A stretch of DNA of 64,000 nucleotides from Hemicentrotus pulcherrimus (GCA_003118195.1 BEXV01000379.1:123328-187327); one strand, 5' to 3'; positions 28,435 to 39,884 are shown, counted from the stretch's first letter. The notes: generated from the sequence alone by a model not told the origin. Program-made: numbers and translations.

Positions 28435-28580
28435 AGAGAGAAAGATAAAAAGAGAGGAAGAGGACGAGAGGGGAAGAAAGAGAGAGAGGGAGGGAAGAAA
28501 GAGAGGGAGAGAAAGAGAAAGGGAGGAAGAGGAAGAGAGGAAGAAAAAGGAAGGGAGAGAAAGAGATGAAGGAGCTGCTG
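28435..28580 (+). repeat. GA-rich low-complexity tract
   Basis: An almost pure purine stretch of AGAGAGG/AAGAAAG variants. The Arg/Glu/Lys-rich plus-strand frame across it (28412-28606) is a low-complexity artefact. Confidence 0.9.
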
Positions 28581-29027
28581 TTACATCTGAAGAATCGGAT
28601 TTTTAAAAGTCTAATCTAGGTTAATAAGCTTTATTACCATAGCAACGCAAGAAACTCTTGAGATTGAGATCAATGAATAGAGAGGCTTTCAGACGAGGTG
28701 TCGTGATTGTAGTTTTGTTTTTCTCTGAAAGAGCACATTCGTGTAGTTCCTTTATTTCTTGACAAGGAAAATAGAACAGAGAATGGGGGCTTATCTATCC
28801 CCATTTCCTGAAACGCGTCACATAAATATTGCATTCCACATTCGTTAATTTTGACTGATTTTGTCGAAATTGGAATTGACGGATGGAGGAGTTATTCTCT
28901 TCTATTTTTTTCGACGGGGCAGCAAAGAATAAATCTTCACAGGTTTTTGCAACCTTCATGGAAAGCCCCGCATATAACCTTTGTAAATGTAATTGAAATT
29001 AACTGTTACTCTGTATACATTGATTTT

Positions 29028-29096
29028 ATCATGGACCTACTATTCGAGTAGTAGGTCCATGATTTTATATTGCGAAATAAATTGAATTGAATTGAA
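29028..29096 (+). mobile_element. Hairpin followed by AATTG tail: likely 3' end of a retroelement
   Basis: A perfect 15-bp inverted repeat (ATCATGGACCTACTA, loop TTCGAG, TAGTAGGTCCATGAT) at 29028-29063 is followed by TTTATATTGCGAAATAAA and then TTGAATTGAATTGAA. A 3' stem-loop followed by a short tandem tail is the usual architecture of non-LTR retrotransposon 3' ends, and short AATTG-type tails are familiar in marine invertebrates. No reverse transcriptase frame precedes it, so only a truncated end would remain, and the 5' limit is not visible. The stem sequence recurs at 10817-10843. Confidence 0.5.
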
Positions 29097-29404
29097 TAGA
29101 CACACCAATGCAACATGAATCAGGGTTTATTCCTACTGTGAATAATAATATTGTAAAGAGGCAATCTTACGTGTATTCTCTATTTCTATAGAAACCGCGG
29201 AATTAAAATTCAAAAAAGAAAAAAAACATTATGAGCTCAACTAATGTCACACCTACTGAAAACGGAAGATTGGGATAAAATCAAATTGTGTTCAATTCAA
29301 ACACTGTAACCGTTACTGGACCTATACTTCACGAAAAATTCCATTCACGCCACTAAACCGTCTAAAACCGAGCGATGATCGATGGTAAATATGGGTCATT
29401 CGGT
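29097..29404. other. Unannotated sequence
   Basis: AT-rich sequence with no gene or repeat recognised. It would lie beyond the 3' end of the candidate minus-strand terminal exon described at 29856-30070. Confidence 0.5.
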
Positions 29405-29410
29405 TTTATT
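29405..29410 (-). promoter_or_regulatory. Possible polyadenylation signal (AATAAA on minus)
   Basis: TTTATT on the plus strand gives AATAAA on the minus strand, about 450 bases downstream of the stop codon of the candidate exon at 29856-30070. The hexamer is common in AT-rich DNA, so it is support only if that exon is real. Confidence 0.25.
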
Positions 29411-29855
29411 AACTTTTGTATCTAGATTAAAGATATTCTGGCTGGTATTGTACTGGAAAATCAAATGAACTTAAACAAGATTCTTATTTTCGACTTGTCA
29501 CACTCAGCTAGACCTAGTTTATCTTCTTCTTTGGACTGTAGAGTTTTCTATAAGAATGCAAGAAATCAATATCACATAAAAAAGTCAATATCCATTTATA
29601 GGAGTATAGTCTATGCACAGCTTCCAATTTGTTAGTTTTACCACAATATTAGCATAATCATCTCATTAAAACAATAGCCTGAAGTTCATTTCACTAGTAT
29701 ACACACTGGGCGACGGACTTGCTCAGAAGTAGCTTATACTACTAAATGGCTATTTACAATTAGTATCGCATTCTGTGACCTAAATTCCATCAACATAACA
29801 AACAGTTAACGCTAACAAATTCAATTAAAATCTCTTGTAACGGCTTAAACCAGTC

Positions 29856-30070
29856 TTAAAAATCGGCCACAATTCGTCGCAGCAGGTTTTCACTTCGCAT
29901 TAAGGTAAAGGACAAATTGGTTACGATATATGCGGCTAGCATGGCTGGCAAGATGTAGTACAACGATTTCATTAATCGCACAAACAGGTAGAGAACAAAG
30001 AGGGAAGGTAAACTTATCAACAGTGGCAGTAATACCTTCCATACGAATGTCACTTTCCTTAGTTTATTGT
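29856..30070 (-). CDS. Candidate 3'-terminal exon of a membrane protein
   Basis: On the minus strand TGTGTCTATGTGTGTATTTAG gives a plausible acceptor AG (30072-30071). From there the frame is open for 70 codons to a TAA stop, with the first codon split across the junction. The product would carry two hydrophobic stretches: one starting VWKVLLPLLISLPSL and, after a short basic linker (VRLMKS), one starting LYYILPAMLAAYIV. It ends in a charged tail, SENLLRRIVADF. Paired hydrophobic segments with basic flanks are unusual for a chance frame and fit a C-terminal membrane region. I do not recognise the family and found no partner exon. The polypyrimidine tract is weak. It could still be a chance frame. 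Confidence 0.33.
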
Positions 30071-31834
30071 CTAAATACACACATAGACACAGTCCGTTAG
30101 TAAATTTTCCAAGTTAATAGCAAATTTATAATCATAATAGGTTATAGCGCACGAGGGGCGTAACTAGTTGTGAAATCCATTGTAATAACTGTTTCATGCG
30201 AATCGTTAAACACGTCGACACGATTAAAATCTTATGGAATCTATATACAATACACACTTTTTTAACAACCAAAAATCAAATTATATTTCATTCAAAATAT
30301 ATGTATAGGATCACAAACTAGAATAACAACCAAAAGCATACGATGAATACAAATGTCATATAGAGAAATACTCTACAAAGCTTAACTTTTGATTCTTCGT
30401 AATTTTCCTTTTGAAAAACTATCTGGCAAGTCATGCATAAGAAAAAGAAAAAAAGTGTATAAACACAATGATATACAATAATGATGAAGAATTTAACAAT
30501 GAATTGTGTGTATGCTTAAAATTATTCCTTTCCTGTATCACCCCCCTCCCTCCCCCCACCCCCAATAATGGATGAAAACTATACCAAATCCAGGATACTT
30601 TCTTTCGTTTAACTTGAACTATCCTTATTTAATCTCCTATTCTATACATTTTGCACGATAAATTGAAATGATTTCATTAAAAATCGGAACATTAGTTTGA
30701 AACGAAATGTAAAACACTAAAATATGACGAATACATCAGAAATTTCAACCACCAAACTATCAAATTGATTAAATTAAGTTCACGGATCTCTCGGCATGTT
30801 GTTAGACAAATGAATAGAAAAACATCAACAATCAGCGCCATTAACTACCATTATAAAAACATCACAGCCAGTTTTCGTATTGATTAAAGATTGAAGGTAG
30901 CACTGGGCCTTGTCATTATCTTCTCCTTTCCCTTCTTTATCTCGCTTTAAAACGGAAAGATGAGCCTCCCCATCGAGACTACATCATTGAAACGAAGTAG
31001 TTTTCAAATATGCCTGAGTTTATCGTCGGAACTGCGCTAATTTCATCTATAGAATATGAAAACAACTTGGGGGCAGCGTGCGATGCAGATCTCAGAGCTG
31101 TTAAAAAGGCGACGCGAACCGCAAGGGAGTTCTTCTTTTCTCCCACACAAACTACCGTGGTCAAAGAAAGACGCAGAAGCAGCAGCATCATCATCTTCAA
31201 AGACAACGAGGACATCGTTTTCCTGCATCATCGATTAGACTTATTAAGCGACTTCGGAAGATGTAAAGATCGGGGGAAATCGAATGACTGAAGTTGTTTG
31301 TTTTAGGTTGATGGGATGATCTCTTGATTGTCTTACAAATAAAAAGGGTTTTGGCATTGTTGTTGATGTAGCGGGTCACAACGCTAGGCTTTGTTCCCGC
31401 GGGACTGTCCCTGATGGACAGGAGTCTCGCTTTTCCCCCCAACCACTTGATTGTTGTTTCCATGTTTAGTTTTTGTTTTCAAGCTTTCTCTCTTCGGCCT
31501 TTCACGATTTCCTTCTATTTGACTCATACTTGAATGTATTCAATGCACTTACAACCAAAGCAAACGAAATATTCTTGTTCAGTAAATGGCGTATTCCAGA
31601 ACCTTCTTACGGAGTATACTTGGAATATATCATTTGTATGTTTTTGTATTTGTCTTCTCATACAAACAAACCAGAGGGGAAATCCTTTTCAAATTATGTT
31701 GATTAAAACAAAGGACTTGGCTATCCTGATTATCTGCTGATTAGGCATACATCGCAATTGCTTTGCAAAATGCTTTTAAATAGTTATCCACAATCAAGCT
31801 TCCGCTAACCCTTTCAAAAACCTCGCGCGCTATA
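30071..31834. other. Unannotated sequence with a cluster of overlapping frames
   Basis: A C-rich run lies at about 30540-30568. Between 30979 and 31463 frames of 60-93 codons overlap on both strands in a patch with more GC and CpG. One minus-strand frame begins with AAACATGG at about 31463, a favourable start context. These are candidates for a first exon or promoter region of a minus-strand gene, but no splice site or motif confirms it. Confidence 0.4.
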
Positions 31835-32125
31835 CAGTTGACATTACCAGGGGCGGAACTAGGATTCTAAAGGAAAAAGGGCACAATTATTGTGGAAGAT
31901 TAAAATACGAACATAAGTTTTTCTCTTTAGTTTAACATGTCTTCAACATTCAAATCAAAGAAAGGTACTTATGTATGTTATTCTTCATAGAACAAATTGC
32001 CATACATGTGGCAATTCTGTTGTTGTCTTCTTACGGTATGTATGTCAATTGAATTTCAAAGAAAGGGGCGATGACCAGTTGTGCCTCATCTTCCTGAATC
32101 CGCCACCGGTCGTAATGTCGAAACG
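31835..32125. mobile_element. Nonautonomous hAT-like TIR element
   Basis: The left end contains CAGGGGCGGAACTAGGATT (from 31849) and then GGGCACAA. The right end, read on the minus strand, contains CGGTGGCGGATTCAGGA and then AGGCACAA. CAGGGGCGGATCCAGGAT followed by GGGCACAA is a terminus I associate with nonautonomous hAT-type elements in animals. The inverted similarity also extends outward (TTGACATTACC on the left, TCGACATTACG on the right), so the true ends are probably near 31835 and 32125 rather than at the CAGGGG. I could not find an 8-bp direct target duplication. The interior is noncoding. Confidence 0.6.
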
Positions 32126-35100
32126 TGTGGATGTTAATGTGCAGACTAATTTGTGATGTCGAGATAGGTGATAGTTGTTTATGTGATTTTTACTCCTCGT
32201 GCAATGCGGAGCGTGTAGCCGTGACGTACCGCAGTATGTTACGACGGCTAGGTTTCCTCTACATCCAGGTGACGAATGTAAACATCATAAATCAATGTTA
32301 ACACACACTCTCTCTCCCTCCCTCACTCCCTCCCATCTACAAACTGTTCAGTCTTTCCTTCTTCCTTCTTCTTCTTTCATTCCTCCGCTGTCCACTTTAT
32401 CTTACCGTTTCTGTTCTTCCACTCTACAATATATATGATCCTCCTCAAAATAATACCCTCTACAAATACTCTTGTTCCCGTTACCATCATCGCAGTCTCA
32501 TTTGCTTCCATGCTACCTTCCCTTCCTTACACCACTCGAACTACTTTAACCCCTATCCTCTCTGTCTCTAACCATCTACCACTGTGGATGGTCCTGTTTT
32601 TCTCCTCATCTACACTGTCTTGTGGTATTTAAGATCGTAAGCGAACCTCAAAATGTAATGCTCTTTATCACTTTCATGAGGATGCATGGCCAACCCACTC
32701 ACTATCGGTATACATTTCTCAGAAATCAGAGTTTTAGATACATGTATATATAGCCTCATACAGGATATATGAACCAGATGGTGCTATATTAATAAACTGA
32801 ATGATTTTCCACGACATTCGGGGGTATTTGTAAAATTTCCCAATGAACGTGGAACCAATTAAATGTAATATAAACACTATTCTCAAAAGATAGAAGGGTA
32901 AAAGACCTCTAGGCCTAATTACTTTCTTCATAAGATGTGAAAGTATTAGGGATTTCAGAGAGTGTGCTTTGCATTAGCGTATTAGTTCCGTTTGCCAGAT
33001 TATTTGTTTCATGGGAGAAACTTACTCGTTGTTGTAATGTAAACTTTGAATCCCTTTATAAAAAATATACCGCCATGGGTAACTTTTTAGGTTAGATGTA
33101 GACTTATCCCAGAAAAAGTGCTTACAACTGTTCAATGTTAATAGTTTTGTCTGTATACATTGATAGTACTTGGTCTGTAACATTAACATTTCGAATTATA
33201 AAATTAATGGAAAGATTGACGATTCTCTGTAAGAAGGGATCATATATATATTTATATATATTATTAACAAAAGAAAGGATAACGGTCGCAGTGGCCTCTG
33301 ACAAGCTTATTTGGTATATGTTTTTGTTTGCTGCAGTTCGCTTTTTTACAATGTAGAATAAAGATTTGCTGAATATAAATATTCCAGAAAAGGGGTTACG
33401 AGGTGAAAAATAATATGATTTATCGTCTTACTTCCACGATATTTTTTGTCTTAACTTCCACCACCTGTTCGCCAATAAGACAAAAACTCTCTGACAGAAG
33501 AGTTCTACAACTAACGAAGATGATGTGAAATATATCAATTCCACTATTTCATAATTATAATTCCATGTCATCAGGCAACATCATAAAAGGCGGGCACATT
33601 TTGGAAATGAATTAATCTCCCCTCTAAGAATTTATACCAAATGGAATGTTATCTCTCCATATCATTGTTGACTTCCGTCCCTCCGATATCTGCGAACCAC
33701 GCACCCCTTCTTTTTTTTACCCGACCAAGTGTAACAAACCATCAATAATTGTCATCGCCATAAATAAGAGAGGAGGAAAATGTGTGGCATAACTTGGTTG
33801 ATTGAAGGCGATTTATCACACCGTGCTAAAACCCTGTCACATCGTCGTTTAATCAATCGAGCCTGACGTCACGGATTGGGAGCTGTGGGTTACAACACCG
33901 TCGCTATATGATTTATTATTCATAACGCGAGAGAAGGGTGTGCAAGTCACTGCAAACTTGTGATGTCTGTATCACTGATCGCGGCTCAGCATCCATCATT
34001 CCCCGAATAAATACGGATTTTCTTTTTCGAGAAACTGCTTGTTTTGTTACATCACGATAAACAAACAGACATTAATGGAAATGTCAATAATAAGAATTTG
34101 TAAAGATGAACATTTTGCAGTCATCCTTCACATCGATTATGTCATTGTTTATAATTTAAAAAAAAAAATAATAATAATTAAAATCGCTTCTTAAGAGGAA
34201 AAAGTTTCCTCGGAAGTAGGCATTAAGATGACTGAAACATTCTACGATCCTTTCCCGACGTTTGTATTTTGATAACAAGTTATAGTTTAAAATACTAAAT
34301 AAACATTTGCAAGAGTATTAAATACAACGTGTCTTTAGGGGTTATAATGAGTAAGAATCTTAGAGTAGATAAATATATCATTTCTGAAGCTCAGTTAAAA
34401 TACATTCATGATTCATCCACTTCATAGTTATTTTAAAATTATAAAATTATGTTATTATAAACTTGATGAAATGTGTCTAGCGAGTGAATCATTCGCCGCT
34501 TTATTTTTAATACCAAAGCATAAAATGAACGGAAACGAAAAAAAAATTGCTTATAAAACCACAAGCTGTTGATTAAATAATTATGAAAATTCTTTATCAG
34601 TACACTATCTAACCAGGAAAAAGAGGATGAGCAAAAATTAGGGCAAAATCAAATCTTGCTTATCTCATTTCAACGATTACAAAATATTTGAGCTCCTAAT
34701 TGCTCGATTATCAAATTATCTTCCTCTTGATCAAATAAGAGCACCAAAAACATACAGAATGTGGGTAACACCTTCCGGAGGGGAAACTCCGCAGAGTTCA
34801 GAATTTTTTTCGTCTCAACACTCTCCAAGCAAATCACGGTTCAATTCTAGCATAATTTCTTCCCTACGGTGACCGATAATCAAATTTGTCTTTTTTTAAA
34901 TTCTCAGGCTTTTTTTTTTTTTTTTTTTTNTTTTTGTCTTTCTCTTTCTTTATGCCCTCGTTGTTTCCTTCTCTTTCGTCTTCCTCTACTCGCCTTGCCT
35001 GATGATGTTTTTATCGATCTTCATGTGATGGAATGTGCAGAGGTAGATATGTTCAGCTGTCTCTTCCCTCACACCTCACTATCACCTCATTAGCATGGTG

Positions 35101-35186
35101 GCGGAGTGTTCTCACTCATGGCAGGTATCGCTTTGAAAACGTTTAAAGTAGCAGTTGAATTAGGTTATCTGGTATGTGGTGGTTAT
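32126..35186. other. Unannotated sequence
   Basis: The stretch contains pyrimidine-rich DNA from about 32305 to 32410, TAGGCCTA at 32910-32917, an AT microsatellite near 33241-33262, and a T run with a single N at 34911-34935. A perfect CRE palindrome lies at 33864-33871. No gene is supported. Confidence 0.5.
33864..33871. promoter_or_regulatory. Perfect CRE-type palindrome TGACGTCA
   Basis: TGACGTCA is the full cAMP-response-element consensus bound by CREB/ATF factors. It is followed by CGGATTGGG, which includes an inverted CCAAT (ATTGG). An 8-bp match alone is expected about once in a window of this size, and no gene starts nearby, so its role is unproven. Confidence 0.3.
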
Positions 35187-35330
35187 TTTACCTGACTGCT
35201 TAGAAAGCACAAATGCTTGTTAGTAAGCAACCAGACGGTCGACGACTTTAGGTCCTCTCCGAGGGACCTGGTAATGAGGATTAATGCCTTACCAAAGGGC
35301 ACTAGCGCATCGACTTGGTTTAACTTGGTT
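35187..35330 (-). mobile_element. tRNA-derived SINE family 1, 5'-truncated copy
   Basis: This copy aligns with 38500-38635 through shared blocks: TTACCTG, then AGTAAGCAACCAG, GGTCCTCTC-GAGGG, TGCCTTACCAA, GGCAC-AGCGCATC and ACTTGGTTT. It stops at the position where the tRNA-like head begins in the fuller copy, so the 5' (promoter) part is missing or unrecognisable. Orientation is minus, with the head side at the higher coordinate. Confidence 0.75.
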
Positions 35331-38300
35331 ACGGCGTGTTCATAATCACAGCAAGTTACGATATGAAAATAATTCAATAGCAATGCAATTGAGATATCTC
35401 ATGAAGATATGTTTTACGATGGAATACATTCGTATTGGTATATAAATGTACACATAGACATCAATCATCTTACGTTCAACTTATAAGTCGAATATACTAA
35501 CTTGCGAGTTCAAAATCTTAGGGAAATCCCCGGCACTCAAAATATATTGGATTAGTGGTATGTTGCCGTTCTTTAACATCTACCGTAGATCAAGATAATA
35601 CTCACGATGTTGATCATCAGTGATTGATTACGGACTACAACAGAAATAGAACATAATCTGCAAAGGGTAAATCCAATGTGTGTACACTCCACCACACTCA
35701 TATCAGTTCTATTTCCTAATTTCTGAAACATCAATCATTTGAGCATCATTCAGTAAAATATTCTAAGAAAACGATTTCCCATCCGTGTATTAATTGACTC
35801 TTTGCGATTCTCAGGCAATATTGCACGTTAACCTATGGTAATAGATTTACACGTAATTTGTTACGGCGTGTATAACAGTATGTATGAGTAGTATTTATCC
35901 TCGTAGAATCTTAACAAACCACATTATTTCGTAGAAATAAAAATTCCTCATAAATCATATTTTGTATTAATCTTGTTCTCGAGTGTGGATGCACCGAGAT
36001 TATGCTAGGATCACACCTCTCTCTCCCTGGCAGCAACTGAACTCCATCGCTAACCCCCTTTCGCTTTACTCTCCTCGCCCCCCTCAGGCCATCATTTCCC
36101 CCTTCCATATCTCCATGAATATAACTGCTAATTAATGAGATTTTGAGAGAGTGCGGTTAAATGGGTTCTCCCCAAACAGCATGTGTAATTCATCTGCGTT
36201 CCCCCGGGGGGTTCTTATGTTCACCGGAGAGGGGTAATAGAGGGGTAGCTTGGTAGACGTCGGAGGGGGAAAAATATGATGGAAGAGGGAGGTGGGTCGG
36301 GTTGAAGGGACACACTGCCTATGATGGATTTGCTAGGACTTCAATGAATAGAGATGAAGATGACATCATCCTTCAGTGTTTGATGTGCATAGTAACGATT
36401 TTGGCAGCGAAGGAAGCATTCAGACTGTTTGAGCATGCTATATTTAATGGCAGTAGTGATTTATCATGTGCGATTAAGACGATCGAGATGTAGATAGCAC
36501 GGATCATTTGACAATTAAAATACACAGCAATTTCACACCTTAGCAATATGAATCATAACATGCTCTGATATACATCTTCTTCATCGCTCCCGGTCTTTCT
36601 TCAAATTTATGAAAATAAATGCTGCACACCTTTCGGACGGAAAGAGTTGGGGAGCTGAAAAGGAGGTGCAAATTTAAGGATTATTACCTCGCGATGGCCC
36701 CTATCTCGAGCTGGATATATGTCCATTACAGGGCCTGATCAATGTTCGTTTTAGCTGGCTAGACGCACAAATATAATTTAAACTGACGATGAAGAACATG
36801 AGAAGCGATCGAAGGTAGGCCAATTGATGAGACAAGATACCCTAACTCGCTCAAGGGATGATTGGCTTTAGAGAGAGAACCTACAGTGGTGTGGTGGTTA
36901 GCTAATTCTCACATCCCCTGAAAAGGAGGATGATGAGAAGGCGAGGGATGACCCTTGAAATGTACATGGATGAGTCAGATGCAGAGCTGGGGTTTCAGGT
37001 TCCATTTGCAGGCAGCTCTGACCCACATGCATATGTAAATATAACAAATGCATACTTATCACCTCTTTATCTCGCCCGCTCTTCATTCCCGCGTTTCTAC
37101 TGCCACTCATGAGGGTTTTCCCTCGCGCTTTTTTCTTTGTCGTCATCTTTTTACGAATTCATCGTTGACTAAAATTCCCCTTTCTCCTGAACGGCAATGA
37201 TGACGGGTTGGCCCATCTTCGGTGTGTCAATCACGCTTTCGTTCTATGTTTTCTCTCGAAACATGATATTGACCGAGCAATGATGAAGAGTGGGAGCGTG
37301 CATTTATTTCTCCAGCTCTCTCCATTTCTCCCTTTCTTTCTCCATTTCTCTCCTCATCATTTGAAAGAGTACTGCTTCTCTAGAGATGATGATGATCAAA
37401 ATATAGGGTGTTTCATCGATGGTGGCATAATCAGGCTGTTCTAGAATCGGTGAATAGTGAATGAATATGGGTGACACGATTCTATTTTGATTCTTAGTCA
37501 CAGGTTTCGTGAGAGGGCCCTTTTTCAGTTTCAATCCGAACGATGCCGTGTGCTGTTTCTTGTATGTGTATCGGCATTTTTCTCTTTAAACACAACTTCT
37601 CTGTAACACCTCTGCTTTATTTATTTTTTCAAATTTTGTTTTTTATTTCAATATTTCTTTTGACAAAGCGCGAACAAAAAAAAGGGAGAACAAAGGGAAA
37701 AGAAAGAAAAATCGAAAACAGGCCATAACAGAAAAAAAAAGAAGAAAACAAGCAAGGAAATGAAAACCAAACAAACATATCTCCTTTCGGAAATAGAACC
37801 ATAGATTTATTTCCTTCTACTTTTTCCCTAAGATACATTTTGAAAGACTAACTCAATTCTTTTCTGCTTAGATATTATTTTTTCGAAAGAAAGGCAACGT
37901 GTCAAAGGGGAAACAAATTTAAGAGCAAAATTACAATCCTTTTTTTAAACAAATATTGAGAAGACCTTGGTCTACATTCATTGGTACATCTCAGGACGCT
38001 TTTCTACCTTATTTTGTTCCATTATCAAGAAAGAAGAAAAGGCACATTCAACAAATCTATGCCAGTGTTCCTGGCGACGTATCATCTTTCCAATTTTGTG
38101 TGGATTTTACCCAATTTGTTAGACGTTAGCTCGTGGCTTAACCTACATTTGGAGCGCGCTTTTCCCTCTCTTTTGAAACCAAGAAGGCTTACTCAAAAGA
38201 GCTTTGGGTTTTGCACCTGTTCAGCGTTTACGTTCAGGGTAGAGGCTGGCTTGAATTTCAACTTGTGCTGATTCACAGAGATATGTAGTAAAAGTCGGCG

Positions 38301-38499
38301 TTCGGGAATATGTTGATGCCCCCCCCNACTGGAAAGTAAATGATGTCATAGTGATGTATAATAATTTTCCCAAAATTAAACAAAATTACTAAACACTATG
38401 AAGGAATTTTGATTAGCTATATCAGAAATATTATCGCTGTCGAGAGCGAGAAGGGTCCTGTAACACAGAGATTGGTCTGGTTTTTGTTTGATGGTTTGT
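35331..38499. other. Unannotated sequence between SINE copies
   Basis: A 63-codon plus frame at 36302-36493 contains an internal MNRDEDD start followed by a hydrophobic stretch. An acidic start followed by a hydrophobic segment loosely recalls the N-terminus of some Harbinger-type nucleases, but that is too weak to call. T/A-rich low-complexity sequence lies around 37620-37760, and one N sits in a C run at 38327. No gene is supported. Confidence 0.4.
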
Positions 38500-38688
38500 T
38501 TTACCTGTCTAGTGAGAAAACACGTAACTGTGATTGTAAGTAAGCAACCAGGGGACCGACAGCTTGGTCCTCTCTGAGGGGCTTAACAATGGGGATTACT
38601 GCCTTACCAAGAGGCACAAGCGCATCAACTTGGTTTCGAATCTGGGACCTCCCGGTAAGGAGACCCCTGCTCTACCAGAGCCAGATAA
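38500..38688 (-). mobile_element. tRNA-derived SINE family 1, copy with head
   Basis: Read on the minus strand from about 38688, the element begins with a tRNA-like head. The A-box region is TGGCTCTGGTAGAGCAGG (about 38666-38683) and the B-box is GATTCGAAACC (38632-38642), the spacing and sequence of an internal RNA polymerase III promoter. The tRNA-unrelated body follows down to TTACCTG-type sequence near 38500 and matches the truncated copy at 35187-35330. No protein is encoded. Such SINEs depend on a partner LINE for reverse transcription. Confidence 0.8.
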
Positions 38689-38865
38689 CATCGTGATGAC
38701 TCTCATTCCTTCATTGTATGAATTAAAAAAATAATACACAAAAGAATGAAAGGAAAGGAAGTAGAGGGTGCAGTAACTGTTTAATACAATACCAAACTTG
38801 AAGCAATATTTAGCCCATGAAGATGATACCATAGGATGTCATTCCTTCATTCGGGGTAAACCTCT

Positions 38866-39105
38866 TTAAGGTCCATTCCCATAATGATGCGGTATACAAT
38901 CATAATTGTATTTATCCATGGCAGCCTCATCAGCACCAGTGATGTTCTTCACGAGGGCACTGCAATTATCGTTAAGCATTTACACCCGGGTGGAGAGTGG
39001 CAAATGTAGAAGGACGTTAGTGCTGGGCTGGTATTCGAACTCTCAACCCTTGGATTGGAAGCCATGTCAAGTACCATGATACATTGGCTATGTGCATTCG
39101 TTTGA
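38866..39105 (-). mobile_element. tRNA-derived SINE family 2
   Basis: On the minus strand a tRNA-like head is visible. TAGCCAATGTATCATGG (about 39074-39090) resembles an A-box and AGTTCGAATAC (39031-39041) resembles a B-box. It continues through CACTCTCCACCCGGGTG, a block common to dispersed repeats of marine invertebrates, and ends near 38866. The body has no similarity to family 1, so two SINE families lie on the same strand within 600 bp. The precise ends are approximate. Confidence 0.6.
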
Positions 39106-39657
39106 AATTATGCCACATGTGGTTGATGAAGAGATTAGAAAAGAGCATGAATTTTTGTGGAAGCGATAACATACTGATTTATTCGACATAGTATTACCTG
39201 TAAGGATATTTGTATTATGATAACATAACAATTCGTAACTCAGCTTGACTATTATACATTATAAAATGGCTCTAGTATTTTAAGCATCGTGATTGGTCAA
39301 TACGCGTCACATGACATGTAGAAATTTTTGATGCAAGCACGGTTTTGCAAAATGAGTGCAGAAAATGTATTTCATTCGTGAGGTTGTCGGACTAATTTGG
39401 TGTCACAAATTGCATATGGGACTTTACAAATGCATGACTAGTTACGTCATTCAATAAAACGGTTCTTTCCTTTCTTGCAGATAAAATATCCAAAAATAAC
39501 CTACACTGGTTCAGTAATCAAACTAGAAATAAACATTCTCAGTTATTCTCAATGAAATAACTAAATGTGTAAAGACAGAAATTTGATATAGATAGCTAAT
39601 GAGCTTCAAAGTGCACTTGATCTTAAATCCAACACTCATTCTCATTCATTCTTCTAG
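39106..39657. other. Unannotated sequence upstream of a candidate exon
   Basis: AT-rich sequence. Near 39287-39315 an inverted CCAAT (ATTGG) and CACATG lie close together, but no transcription start is evident. Confidence 0.45.
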
Positions 39658-39884
39658 AAAAGCAACAAAAGATCATGGAGGCAAATCTACAAGCTTTTTT
39701 AAATAGCAGCCACCCTTCAACCTTGCAAAGTATTTGTCGTGCATTTAAAGAAATTCCAGAAAATCGTGCTAAATTGATTAAAAAACAGCTCGGAGGTTTA
39801 TCCCAAAGGAAGGCTGGCCTGGGATTTATCCTGGAACTGTATATACCTTCATCACCGGTATCGGGTTCTCCTGCCGCATCTTAA
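39658..39884 (+). CDS. Candidate 3'-terminal exon, unknown protein
   Basis: The acceptor is good: CATTCTCATTCATTCTTCTAG ends at 39657. The frame is then open (two bases plus 74 codons) to a TAA at 39882-39884, and an in-frame ATG lies at 39675. The predicted peptide has a balanced composition. It starts EANLQAFLNSSHPSTLQ, continues with a charged helix-like part (CRAFKEIPENRAKLIKKQL) and has a Ser/Pro-rich end (PSSPVSGSPAAS). I recognise no domain. Composition and the acceptor favour a real last exon. The lack of an identified upstream exon, and its short length, keep the confidence low. Confidence 0.35.

Noticed and set aside
28412..28606. Arg/Glu/Lys-rich frame
   Set aside because: Pure GA-tract translation.
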